Of a stretch of DNA of 64,000 nucleotides, positions 36,401 through 43,947 are shown piece by piece. The notes under the pieces were generated by a model, which did not search any database, was not told the origin of the DNA, and saw only the letters and a list, made by a program, of their open reading frames with translations. Position 1 is the stretch's first letter. The number at the start of each line of letters is the position of its first letter. The stretch spans positions 1-64,000 of the forward strand of contig JAGBCB010000015.1 in NCBI GenBank assembly GCA_017938145.1, in the 5' to 3' direction. Origin of the DNA: Lachnospiraceae bacterium (GTDB lineage: Bacteria; Bacillota; Clostridia; Lachnospirales; Lachnospiraceae). The translations under genes were made by a program, and so were the position numbers.

Positions 36401-36507
36401 AAGACGAAATCAACGGCTTTTACACCTACGACCGTAAGGTATGTAAAGTCAATGTCGAAGAAATGCAGAAGCTACGCAAAGAGATAGACAATAAAATTTG
36501 TTCATAA
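33475..36507 (+). CDS. MFS transporter fused to a family 2 glycoside hydrolase
   Basis: The start at 33475 (MKRLNKK) follows AGGAGG by 7 bases. Residues 1 to about 460 form a 12-helix MFS carrier (GALSDHLNKRKLLMSGG, ESRAGQFQGIRIIGQ). From about 475 a GH2 hydrolase follows: sugar-binding domain (YSLNGEWKLN, VYLNGVLLGKHTGGYLPF), Ig-like middle, TIM barrel with acid/base Glu854 (NEGWGQFD) and nucleophile Glu914 (SEFGG). Both ends of an MFS carrier lie in the cytoplasm, so imported glycosides would meet the hydrolase directly. One continuous frame, no stop or internal RBS seen at the junction. Substrate (beta-galactoside, glucuronide or other) is unknown. Confidence 0.88.
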   Translation: MKRLNKKFWAVLAVFGLMGQVAWVVENMYFNVFIYKMFHASAAEISFMVSASSVAATVTTLLVGALSDHLNKRKLLMSGGYIAWGVSILSFCLIRMDILTPIAGSTAAAASLGVTLVIIMDCVMTFFGSSANDAGFNAWMTDWGDDASRGKIEGINSMMPLVSILVVFGSFMFFDLEKDQSWTLIFLIIGFATLFIGILGLFIVEEAPELEAKREAEKAAETKKNYWAGVVYSFRPGVMKNNPMLYLIVLAFAVFNISIQTYMPYLILYYEKSLGMTDYVLVMAPAIIVAAIITAFYGKLFDMTGFKTSVMPTLLLLMAGYILLFFGRATPVVFIGSLLMMTGYLTGMSIFGAMIRSLIPESRAGQFQGIRIIGQVLIPGIIGPSIGAAVLKNAETVTNNDGTTSFIPNENIFLAAFVVAVLVLLVLSGIFHFVRNGHYRLMSEAGEALGDSSEVWQEYPRPQLKRNNCYSLNGEWKLNNGTCLVPFPPQSEFSGYKKKVGAQLVYKKKFMVNKPEAGIRTLLHFEAVDQLAEVYLNGVLLGKHTGGYLPFSFDVSNVIYTNKENTLTVKVTDKLSTKYPYGKQTKKRGGMWYTPVSGIWKSVWLEQVSDTYIKDLKLTPDLNGVHISFATNHPERSVHAKALVTLHTGEQMEFTMTGNSGYLKLRGLLTADDTPYEPELWTTEHPYLYRMTLSVDQDEVETYFALRTIEIKEINGINRVCLNGEPIFLHGVLDQGYFCDGIFLPAEEQEYERDILRMKELGFNMLRKHIKIEPEAFYYYCDLHGMLVVQDMVNSGKYSFLRDTALPTVGIKKLVDTLRFFPAKQKEFWEQHMKETLSHLYNHPSIVVYTLFNEGWGQFDSDRMYTIAKKMDPSRLYDSTSGWFAQKKNDFDSLHVYFGNLEPQPASRPMFISEFGGCAYPVEDHIYAKYASYGYGNCKNADEVSEKVWEAYNKTILPVIEKGCCGAVYTQLSDVEDEINGFYTYDRKVCKVNVEEMQKLRKEIDNKICS

Positions 36508-36556
36508 AAATTATGGGACTATTTGCTCAATTTTTCGTGAAAACGGTTACAATTAC

Positions 36557-36585
36557 TTGAAACATTTGCTTTTTTGAGGTATAAT
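36557..36585 (+). promoter_or_regulatory. Promoter of the chemoreceptor gene
   Basis: TTGAAA and TATAAT with 17-base spacing on the plus strand, a vegetative rather than a flagellar sigma-28 pattern. Confidence 0.85.
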
Positions 36586-36611
36586 ACTTGGTACAAAAGA
36601 TTTAAACTGTT

Positions 36612-36676
36612 TCTCTTAGCACAACTCCATAAAGCCACCTAATTGATGACCGATTCCACATAGTTGCTAAGAGGGG
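36612..36676 (+). promoter_or_regulatory. Structured leader of the chemoreceptor mRNA
   Basis: CTCTTAGCA-AACT near 36613 pairs with AGTTGCTAAGAG near 36662-36673, enclosing about 35 bases. The 3' arm runs into the GGGGAAGGAG ribosome site, so folding could affect translation. It matches neither the c-di-GMP-I nor the c-di-GMP-II riboswitch consensus I know. Confidence 0.5.
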
Positions 36677-36687
36677 AAGGAGTACTT

Positions 36688-38418
36688 ATGAGTAAGACAA
36701 AAAAGAAGGGAAAATTTTTAAACTTTAAGGGGATGCGTATCGAAGAACGGTTACGCAAAGCATTTAACATTATTATTGCTATTGCTTCCGTTGCTTCCGT
36801 TGTTGGCATTATTTGCCTGTTGGTCGTTGTAGCCAACTTTAAGAGCGCTATGAATAATTACGCACTGCCACAGGGTGATATTGCACTGTTTATGAATGAA
36901 TATGCAGAATCCCGTTCCAACACCCGCGGCATTATCGGTTACGAAGACCAGGATTTAATCGACCAGCTGGTAGACAAGCACGATGACCGTGTAAAAAACA
37001 CCAGAGCAAGATATGAAGCAATTCATGAAACTATTGTTACCAAAGAAGGCGAAACAGCCTATGCAGCTATCGGAACTGCATTAGAGGCTTATCTTGCAAA
37101 AGAAGCGGAAATCATCAAAATCGGTGCTACCACCGACCAGGAGCAGTGCCGCATTGCCCAGGACATGGCAATCAATGACTTAACTCCGTTATACGAAGAA
37201 CTTGACAGAGCAACCTTAGCACTTATGAACATCAATATCGAAAAAGAACATCAGATGGAACTGCACTGTGCCATTATCGAATGGGGTTCCGTTATTTTGA
37301 TGGCTATTCTTGTTCTTACCGCCGGCATTATTGCAAAGAGAATCGCCCACATCATTTCCAAGGGTATTTCCAAACCGCTGGCACAGTTAGAGGACCGTTT
37401 CGGAACCTTCGCAGAAGGTGACATCAAGTCCGAATTCCCAACCTCCAATGCCCAGGATGAAATTGCTGGACTTATGAATTCCTCCCACGACATGGCAGAA
37501 CGCTTAAAGATGATTATCCTCGACGTAGAAAGAATGTGTGCCGAAATGAGCAACGGCAACTTCAACGTAGAATCCGATTGTGCAGACGCTTATGTAGGCG
37601 ACCTTGCCGAATTATATGTTTCCATCAAGAACATGAATATCAATGTCAGCAACGCTTTAAGCGAAGTAGAAGAAGTTTCCAACCAGGTAAACGGCGGTGC
37701 TTCCAACTTAGCAGAAGCAGCTTCCAGCCTTGCAGAAGGCGCTACCGACCAGGCAGCTTCCGTAGAGGAAATGTTAGCTACCATGAACACCGTATCCGAC
37801 GGCTTAAAGTACACCGCACAAAGCGTAGACGAAGCTTATGTACAGGCGCTTGCCTGTGCTAACGACGCACAAAACAGCCACAAGGAAATGAACAACATGG
37901 TTGAAACCATGAACCGTATCAGCGAAACTTCCAAGAAGATTGAAAATATCATTGCAGAAATTGAAAATATCGCAAGCCAGACCAACCTGCTCTCCTTAAA
38001 TGCTTCCATCGAAGCAGCCAGAGCCGGTGACGCAGGCCGCGGCTTCGCTGTAGTTGCCGATGAAATCCGTGACTTGGCAGACCAGAGTGCCAAGTCCGCA
38101 GTAGATACCCGCGAACTGGTTAACAACACGCTCCGCGAAATTGAAGAAGGCAGCCGTGTTGCCAACCGTACCGCCGATGTATTATTTGGCGTAGTAGATG
38201 CTATCCAGAAGATTGCAGAAACCTCCAAGACCTTATCCGAAAACACTCAGGTACAGGCAGAGGCAGTAGAACAGGCAGACCAGGGTATTGCCCGTATCTC
38301 CGAGGTTGTACAGAGCAACTCCGCAGCTGCAGAAGAATCCTATGCAACCAGCGAAGAATTATCTGCCCAGGCAGCAACCATGCATAATCTGGTAGCTCAG
38401 TTCCAGCTGAAGAAGTAA
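36688..38418 (+). CDS. Methyl-accepting chemotaxis protein
   Basis: The 576-residue receptor has a basic start, a first membrane helix (about 28-55), a periplasm-facing four-helix-bundle-like sensor (about 56-185), a second helix, a HAMP linker, and the signalling hairpin with [22 protein letters not shown] as its tip. The C-terminus lacks a CheR-tethering pentapeptide. It senses an extracellular ligand and controls CheA. The start at 36688 has GAAGGAG upstream. No other chemotaxis gene is nearby. Confidence 0.93.
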   Translation: MSKTKKKGKFLNFKGMRIEERLRKAFNIIIAIASVASVVGIICLLVVVANFKSAMNNYALPQGDIALFMNEYAESRSNTRGIIGYEDQDLIDQLVDKHDDRVKNTRARYEAIHETIVTKEGETAYAAIGTALEAYLAKEAEIIKIGATTDQEQCRIAQDMAINDLTPLYEELDRATLALMNINIEKEHQMELHCAIIEWGSVILMAILVLTAGIIAKRIAHIISKGISKPLAQLEDRFGTFAEGDIKSEFPTSNAQDEIAGLMNSSHDMAERLKMIILDVERMCAEMSNGNFNVESDCADAYVGDLAELYVSIKNMNINVSNALSEVEEVSNQVNGGASNLAEAASSLAEGATDQAASVEEMLATMNTVSDGLKYTAQSVDEAYVQALACANDAQNSHKEMNNMVETMNRISETSKKIENIIAEIENIASQTNLLSLNASIEAARAGDAGRGFAVVADEIRDLADQSAKSAVDTRELVNNTLREIEEGSRVANRTADVLFGVVDAIQKIAETSKTLSENTQVQAEAVEQADQGIARISEVVQSNSAAAEESYATSEELSAQAATMHNLVAQFQLKK

Positions 38419-38454
38419 GAGCCCAAATAAAACTAATCTCACTATATGAAATTT

Positions 38455-38502
38455 AAAGGCTGTCGCATTCATGATTATAAATCATGGGCGACAGCCTTTT
38501 TT
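38455..38502 (+). terminator. Terminator of the chemoreceptor gene
   Basis: AAAGGCTGTCGC and GCGACAGCCTTTT arms with an inner CATGATT/AATCATG stem are followed by a T run. Confidence 0.9.
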
Positions 38503-38554
38503 GTTGAGTTGCTGATGTAGAAATAATATACAGCGGACCTTTTTTGATTTTTTT

Positions 38555-38860
38555 GCCCCGGCAGGGTATATAGACTTTTTGCCCCGACGAGGTATATTCT
38601 TTGGCATTTTCCTTGGCGGGGTATATAGAGAAAAACTTACTTGCCACACCCCTTCAGCCTGTAAAAAAGCTGGAAATTTCTTGCTTTTGAAGACGCCAAG
38701 GGTATATAGAAAATAGACAAAAGCTGATACCCCACATTTTCTGTACAGTAGGGTATTGAAGTATAAAAAACTTGTCAATACCCGCAAGGCCATAATTATC
38801 TGCCAGCAAGCAAAGGAATCCGGGTACTGGAGTTCTGAATTTTTCTATATACCCCGCTTA
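38555..38860. repeat. Intergenic block of degenerate GGGTATATAGA repeats
   Basis: The 470-base gap between the chemoreceptor and the phosphatase gene holds repeated G-rich/TATATAG units. Direct copies are at about 38561, 38586, 38616, 38696 and 38747, and inverted copies (TCTATATACCCCGC, GATACCCC, AATACCCGC) at about 38843, 38726 and 38777. The first three are linked by GCCCCG..AAAAAGT-type spacers of 25-30 bases. The direct and inverted copies can pair with each other. An open frame on the minus strand (38482-38793) is low-complexity and not convincing. Confidence 0.6.
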
Positions 38861-38890
38861 GCACATTGAAAAATCAAACAAATATGTTTC

Positions 38891-39601
38891 TTACTTATCA
38901 TATATATTTTCGATTTTCAAATCATGAATATGCCTTGCATCATTCATAATTTCGAACCTCGGCTTTACCAAAGCGCCCGGTGTATCCGGAAACTCTACAA
39001 TGGTAATACCAGTGTAATCCTGGTTCATCGTAGTGCACACAAAAGGATATGGAATGTTAAACAGGTGACTGTAAATGGCAGAACCGGCACCGCCATGACC
39101 GAAGGCTGCGATGGTTTTAACGGTATTTCGAGGGGTACCATCCTTGGCAGTTTCCAGCACCCTGTAATATAATCCTTCCCTCTTGTACCCCAGCGTTTCC
39201 AGCCATTCATCCAAGGCAACCGCAATATTTTCCACATAACCCACCAACTTGTTCCGCACAAACGGCTCCTCTTTTGCCCAGTTTGGATTTAACATACTCT
39301 CGCCCTTTGCCACCATATCATCTACCGTAGACCAGGGATGTCCGTCAAAAGGAATTGGCTCATTATCCACAGAGCCCCAGGAAATTTCCCGCATGAAGTC
39401 ACATTTTACGATAGGCAGACCATACTTTTCTGCCACATAACCTGCAGTTTCATAGGCACGCCCACAGGTGGAGGAATAAATCTCGGAAATCCCTTCGTCT
39501 TTTAAGCGCCCTGCCGCTGCGGTAGCATGCTTGTGGCCAAGCTCCGTTAAACAGTCATTGATATAGTTTGGATGTCCGTGGCGGACGAAAATGATTCTCA
39601 T
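38891..39601 (-). CDS. Histidine phosphatase superfamily protein
   Basis: The 236-residue protein begins IIFVRHGHPNY, the catalytic RHG motif of the phosphoglycerate mutase/acid phosphatase fold. It continues with LTELGHKHATAAAGRL, IYSSTCGRAYETA and AAFGHGGAGSAIY (second His). It dephosphorylates small substrates, unspecified. It is monocistronic next to a repeat-rich spacer. Confidence 0.88.
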   Translation of the reverse strand: MRIIFVRHGHPNYINDCLTELGHKHATAAAGRLKDEGISEIYSSTCGRAYETAGYVAEKYGLPIVKCDFMREISWGSVDNEPIPFDGHPWSTVDDMVAKGESMLNPNWAKEEPFVRNKLVGYVENIAVALDEWLETLGYKREGLYYRVLETAKDGTPRNTVKTIAAFGHGGAGSAIYSHLFNIPYPFVCTTMNQDYTGITIVEFPDTPGALVKPRFEIMNDARHIHDLKIENIYDK

Positions 39602-39676
39602 GGGGTACTCCTTTGCATAAACAAATTCTATCTCATAGTATAACGGTTATCTGATGCAATTGCAATTACAAAGTCT

Positions 39677-40333
39677 CTACCTCACCGGCACAAAATAAGT
39701 TTCGGGATTTAACATCCCTTCGCCCTTTTGAACCGCCCTAATAGCACCGACGCATTCCTCGATACAAAGTCGAATACAGTTTATAGTAATATCGTAAGTA
39801 TATATGGCAAGCTCTTCTTTTTCCGCCCTCGGTTCCAAAAAGAAGTCCTTGAACAGCCCGTCAAATACCTCATCATACAGTTCCGGATGAATCCCCGCAA
39901 ACGCAATATTCCGGTCTTCCGTAAGTTCATACCGCAGGTCAAATTCTTCCCGTAAAAGATAATTTAACTTGTGGAAGTCTGTATACCCCGCCTGGTATTT
40001 TTCCTGCCGCTCTTCCTTGGATTTTACTTTGCTGCGAATCTGCGTTTCCATAATTTCATGAAACCAAATCATGTCCGTAATCAGATGACACAAAATGCCA
40101 AGATACAAATCATCCTGTTTCATTTTCTCGCCATATTCCGCCACAAAGCGCAACCAGTTACCACCTTTTTTGTCCCCGTGAATTTCAAAATAGTGAGTCT
40201 GATTTTTAGAACCGTCCGTATGCAGGGACATATCCGGACAAAGGGAACCGATTTTGAAACGGTTTATATCCTTTATTTTCACCTGTTCCGTCACTTGTTC
40301 CGCAATCAGGTAGTGAATCATTCTGGATGGCAT
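39677..40333 (-). CDS. Zinc-dependent phospholipase C-like protein
   Basis: The start at 40333 (MPSRMIHY) overlaps the end of the MerR-methyltransferase gene. The 218-residue product resembles the Zn_dep_PLPC family: RMIHYLIAEQV, GSLCPDMSLH, THYFEIH, LGILCHLITDMIWFHEI, with His and Asp residues at the expected metal positions. It lacks a signal peptide, so an intracellular hydrolase is likely. Substrate unknown. Co-transcribed with the regulator above. Confidence 0.75.
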   Translation of the reverse strand: MPSRMIHYLIAEQVTEQVKIKDINRFKIGSLCPDMSLHTDGSKNQTHYFEIHGDKKGGNWLRFVAEYGEKMKQDDLYLGILCHLITDMIWFHEIMETQIRSKVKSKEERQEKYQAGYTDFHKLNYLLREEFDLRYELTEDRNIAFAGIHPELYDEVFDGLFKDFFLEPRAEKEELAIYTYDITINCIRLCIEECVGAIRAVQKGEGMLNPETYFVPVR

Positions 40334-40335
40334 TC

Positions 40336-41520
40336 TCACACCCCTTTTCTGCATGTGAACAAAGCGGTATCCCTAGTGACTTCATAAATACCCTGCTCGT
40401 TTTTCAACTCTTCTTTTCCCCGTAAATAGGTTAAAAACTCTTCTCTTCTGACTTCCAGCACTTCCCGTACCGGCTTGCACACCTGCACAATATAATCCAG
40501 AAATTCCTCTGCGGTGTCAAAGGTCAGGGTGATTATGTACGCATGCTTTTCTACCAACGGAAAGACATCACGCAGCTCCTGTTCCCAGGCATCCGCTCTT
40601 TCTTTGTGTTTCTTAAGACCTGCATCCAATTCCGGACAACTTCCGAAGAATTCCCTGAAATAAGGCTGCATGTTATCATAAAAGAGATATCCGCCCCAGG
40701 TACAGGTGAGGATTCCGTTTGCTGCAAGAGCGTCGTAAAACTTATGATACAACGCCTTTCTGTCTGCGATGTGGGATACCGTATGATTAAAGAAAATGCG
40801 GTCATAGTTTTTTTCAAAGGACATGGTTTCCAAATCATCCCACACAAAAGAAAACCCGCTGTTTGTAAATTTTCCTTCTTTTTTTTGCTCTTCCAGAAAA
40901 GCACAGAACGTATCCATGTGAGTGTTGTGCCTGTCTACACAGGTAACCGATAAACCGTCCGGCAAACGTTCTTCGTTACAACGCCACAAGTTGCCCCAGC
41001 CTGCACCGGCATCCAGCACACGCATGTCCGTTTCAAATCCTACCGTATCCACAATAAACCGGGACCAGCCCCACGGCTCATTATTGGAGTGACGAGCCAG
41101 GTGACCTACCAGTTCATCCGCCCGCTGATTCCGCACGATGCTGCCAAGTGATTTTAAGAATGTGTTGCTGTCCTGCTCGCCAAGCTTGCACTCCTGCACC
41201 GCTCTGTCCACATGGGCAATAACGGTATTTAACTGCGCTCTCTTTTTTTCAAGCAACCGCTTCTGCTCTAATAACATCTTCTCTCTGCTGACGTTTTCGT
41301 AAAGCTGCAAAAACTCCGCAATCTGATCCAGAGAAAAGTCCAGCCATTTCATTAACTGGATTTTCTCCAGAGTGCGTACTGCCTCTTCACCATACAAACG
41401 GTAACTGTTGTCTGCGTTACGCTCCGGAACAAGCAGGCCCTTTCGCTCGTATACACGTAATGTTTTTGTAGAAATTCCGGCAAGCTTTGCCAGCTGACCG
41501 ATGGTATATAAGTTGTTCAT
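40336..41520 (-). CDS. MerR-type regulator fused to a SAM-dependent methyltransferase
   Basis: The 394-residue protein starts with a MerR HTH (TIGQLAKLAGISTKTLRVYERKGL, residues 5-30) and dimerisation coil. From about residue 150 a class I methyltransferase follows with SAM motif VLDAGAGWGNLW, CVDRHNTHMD and FFNHTVSHI. A C-terminal segment of about 90 residues ends TCRKGV. The methyltransferase may serve as the ligand-sensing part or modify the inducer. Its own promoter carries a MerR-type operator in a 19-base spacer (41591-41621). Confidence 0.85.
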   Translation of the reverse strand: MNNLYTIGQLAKLAGISTKTLRVYERKGLLVPERNADNSYRLYGEEAVRTLEKIQLMKWLDFSLDQIAEFLQLYENVSREKMLLEQKRLLEKKRAQLNTVIAHVDRAVQECKLGEQDSNTFLKSLGSIVRNQRADELVGHLARHSNNEPWGWSRFIVDTVGFETDMRVLDAGAGWGNLWRCNEERLPDGLSVTCVDRHNTHMDTFCAFLEEQKKEGKFTNSGFSFVWDDLETMSFEKNYDRIFFNHTVSHIADRKALYHKFYDALAANGILTCTWGGYLFYDNMQPYFREFFGSCPELDAGLKKHKERADAWEQELRDVFPLVEKHAYIITLTFDTAEEFLDYIVQVCKPVREVLEVRREEFLTYLRGKEELKNEQGIYEVTRDTALFTCRKGV

Positions 41521-41590
41521 GGTATTTTCCTTTCATAAATAAGGCTCCCGGGAATATGTTTTAAAGTAGCATGTCGATTAATCTGATTTC

Positions 41591-41621
41591 ATTATAAACC
41601 TTGCCCCAAGGACAAGGTCAA
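41591..41621 (-). promoter_or_regulatory. MerR-type autoregulatory promoter/operator
   Basis: TTGACC and TATAAT are 19 bases apart, the stretched spacing typical of MerR-controlled promoters. The dyad ACCTTG(41598-41603)...CAAGGT(41613-41618) fills the spacer. It lies directly upstream of the MerR-methyltransferase gene. Confidence 0.85.
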
Positions 41622-41777
41622 GCATATATTTCATCCCATTGATACAAAATCTAAAGAAAGATTAAAGTTTGATTAAGAATTCGGTTTGTTAAAAATTTAG
41701 TCACAATTATGTGTTATTATAGACTTAAACAAAAGAGCAGGTATCTGCCTGCCGCAAGAAAGGAACAAAAACTAATA

Positions 41778-42521
41778 ATGTATGATGATGTATTTCTTCC
41801 GGATGTGTATGGAGAACTCCGCAGTACTTCCATGGAGTGGGAACGGATGCAGTTAATTTACGATGCTGCCCTGCGTGAGGTCAACACAAAACTGGAAACC
41901 CTGAACAATGAATTTAAAATAAAACACCAATATAACCCGATTGAGCACATGACATCCCGTATCAAGTCTCCAGAAAGTATTGCAAAAAAGATGCAACATA
42001 ACAACCGGGAGTTGACAGTGGGAAATATCGTCCGCTACATCAACGACGTGGCGGGCATCCGCGTTATCTGCTCCTTCACCTCTGACATTTACCGCATCGC
42101 CAAACTGATTGCAAAGCAGTCCGATGTCACGGTTTTAAAGGTAAAGGACTACATAAAAGACCCAAAGCCAAACGGGTACAAGAGCTATCACATGATAGTT
42201 TCCGTGCCAATCTTTTTAGCGGACACCATGGTAAACGCCAAGGTGGAAATCCAAATCCGCACCATTGCCATGGACTTTTGGGCAAGCTTAGAGCACAAAA
42301 TGTATTACAAGTTTGAGGGCAACGCACCGGAAAGCATCCGTCGGGAATTAAAGGAATGTGCCGATTTGGTAGCCTTCCTTGACCAAAAGATGCTGGCCAT
42401 CAACGAAGAAATCAAGCACTACTCCGGCGAGGAGGAAGATGATGATGAGTTCGACGGAGAGTTAAAAGAAATGTACGGCACCGTGTTAGATGAAAAAAAG
42501 ATTTTAGAAGAGGCTGTATAA
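41778..42521 (+). CDS. Small alarmone synthetase (RelQ/YjbM type)
   Basis: The 247-residue protein carries the RelA/SpoT synthetase domain: HMTSRIKSPESIAKKM, DVAGIRVICSF, NGYKSYHMIVSVP and VEIQIRTIAMDFWASLEHK. It has no HD hydrolase, TGS or ACT domain, which identifies a small alarmone synthetase making (p)ppGpp. I prefer the ATG at 41778 (MYDDVF), although its AAAGGAAC is rather far upstream. An acidic C-terminal helix (EEEDDDEFDGELKEM) follows. A small membrane protein lies downstream. Confidence 0.9.
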   Translation: MYDDVFLPDVYGELRSTSMEWERMQLIYDAALREVNTKLETLNNEFKIKHQYNPIEHMTSRIKSPESIAKKMQHNNRELTVGNIVRYINDVAGIRVICSFTSDIYRIAKLIAKQSDVTVLKVKDYIKDPKPNGYKSYHMIVSVPIFLADTMVNAKVEIQIRTIAMDFWASLEHKMYYKFEGNAPESIRRELKECADLVAFLDQKMLAINEEIKHYSGEEEDDDEFDGELKEMYGTVLDEKKILEEAV

Positions 42522-42543
42522 CTTAACAAAGGAGTTTGCATAT

Positions 42544-42750
42544 ATGTTTATATTTGGTGGAATTTTGTTAGTAATTATCGGAATGTTGATGTTCTGCTTC
42601 CCTAATGTAGTATACAGCATTACGGAACTTTGGAAATCCGATACTTCCGGTGAACCTTCCGATGCTTATAAGGTCCATATCCGTATTAAAAGTGTTGGTG
42701 TTTTCTGTATTGGCATATTTTTTATTGTTGCTCATTTCTTCATTCCGTAA
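42544..42750 (+). CDS. Small two-helix membrane protein (DUF6199-like)
   Basis: The 68-residue protein has two membrane helices (IFGGILLVIIGMLMF and VGVFCIGIFFIVAHFF) joined by a loop with SITELWKSDTSGEPSDAYK. The E-W-K-S..GEPS pattern resembles DUF6199 proteins. AAAGGAG precedes the ATG and the alarmone synthetase ends 22 bases upstream, so both are probably on one mRNA. Function unknown. Confidence 0.7.
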   Translation: MFIFGGILLVIIGMLMFCFPNVVYSITELWKSDTSGEPSDAYKVHIRIKSVGVFCIGIFFIVAHFFIP

Positions 42751-42773
42751 TTTCAAACAGATTTATCAAAACA

Positions 42774-42812
42774 AAAAACCCCTTGCACTTTTTGTGCAAG
42801 GGGAAATTTTTT
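42774..42812. terminator. Bidirectional terminator between DUF6199-like gene and asnA
   Basis: CCCCTTGCAC and GTGCAAGGGG arms with a five-base loop, flanked by A and T runs, lie between convergent genes. Confidence 0.9.
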
Positions 42813-42817
42813 ACTTC

Positions 42818-43828
42818 TTATAAGAACTGAATTCCATTCTCCTGTGCTTTTTTCAGCACTTCATCCGGCCAGATGGACGCTTGAACCTCGGCGATATGTG
42901 CCTTATGTAAGAAGAACATACAAATTCTGGACTGACCGATACCGCCGCCAACGGTGTACGGAAGCTCACGGTTTAAAATTGCTTTCTGGAACGGAAGCTC
43001 TGCCCTATCTTCACAATTTGCCTTCTTTAACTGCTCTGCCAGAGAAGTTTCATCCACACGGATACCCATGGAAGAAAGCTCTAAAGCGATGTCAAGAGTT
43101 GGGTAGTAAACCATGATGTCGCCGTTTAATTTCCAGTCATCGTAGTCCGGTGCTCTGCCGTCGTGCTTTTCGCCGGAAGCAAGCTTGTCGCCAATCTGCA
43201 TGATAAACACGGCACCTTTCAGCTTTGCAATGTTGTATTCTCTGTCCTTCGGAGTGCAGTTTGGATACATATTTTCAAGTTCCTGAGTCGTCACAAATGC
43301 GATTTCCTCCGGAAGTACTTCTTCAATATACTCGTACTTATCTGCCATGTAGTGCTCGGTTTCGCGAAGTGCCGCATATACCTTGCGCACCACGTGCTTT
43401 AAGGTTTCTACATTGCGCTCATCCTGCAGGATAATTTTTTCCCAGTCCCACTGGTCTACAAAAATGGAGTGGATGTTATCGGTGTCTTCATCACGGCGGA
43501 TCGCGTTCATGTCGGTGTACAGACCCTCGCCGTAGGAGAAGCCATAAGCCTTTAATGCCTGGCGCTTCCACTTAGCCAGGGAATGAACAATTTCTACCTC
43601 CGCATCGTTCTGCTCCTTAATACCGAAAGCAACCGGACGCTCTACGCCATTTAAATTATCATTAAGACCGGATTCCGGCTTAACGAACAGCGGTGCAGAA
43701 ACACGGGTTAAATTCAGCTTTTTAGCCAGCTGACGCTCGAAGTGGTCCTTTACGCTTTTAATGGCTCTCTGGGTTTCTCTGATATCAAGTTCTGATTTGT
43801 ATCCTTCCGGGATGTAAAACTGTTCCAT
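42818..43828 (-). CDS. asnA: Aspartate-ammonia ligase
   Basis: The 336-residue AsnA has YIPEGYKSELDIRETQRAI, VSAPLFVKPESGLNDNLNG, FVDQWDWEK and the C-terminal YTVGGGIGQSR. It makes asparagine from aspartate, ammonia and ATP, and is related to class II tRNA synthetases. The ATG at 43828 follows AGGAGG by 5 bases. I found no T-box in the short upstream region. Confidence 0.96.
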   Translation of the reverse strand: MEQFYIPEGYKSELDIRETQRAIKSVKDHFERQLAKKLNLTRVSAPLFVKPESGLNDNLNGVERPVAFGIKEQNDAEVEIVHSLAKWKRQALKAYGFSYGEGLYTDMNAIRRDEDTDNIHSIFVDQWDWEKIILQDERNVETLKHVVRKVYAALRETEHYMADKYEYIEEVLPEEIAFVTTQELENMYPNCTPKDREYNIAKLKGAVFIMQIGDKLASGEKHDGRAPDYDDWKLNGDIMVYYPTLDIALELSSMGIRVDETSLAEQLKKANCEDRAELPFQKAILNRELPYTVGGGIGQSRICMFFLHKAHIAEVQASIWPDEVLKKAQENGIQFL

Positions 43829-43947
43829 ATATCCTCCTAGAAATGCAATGCAAAATGCCTGCAAATTTTACACTTTAATTCACTAAACTTATTTCATAAG
43901 TGTATCAGTTTTTTTCTCAAATAGCAAGAGAAATTTACAGTTTTTCT

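Noticed and set aside
36600..36687. c-di-GMP riboswitch in the chemoreceptor leader
   Set aside because: Conserved GEMM-I and GEMM-II core sequences are absent.
38482..38793. 103-codon minus-strand ORF in the repeat spacer
   Set aside because: It is a translation of the repeats (recurrent YTPP/YPAGAKKSKK), overlaps the chemoreceptor terminator and lacks a ribosome site.
38555..38860. CRISPR-like repeat array
   Set aside because: Units are degenerate, variable in spacing and occur in both orientations, and no cas genes are present.
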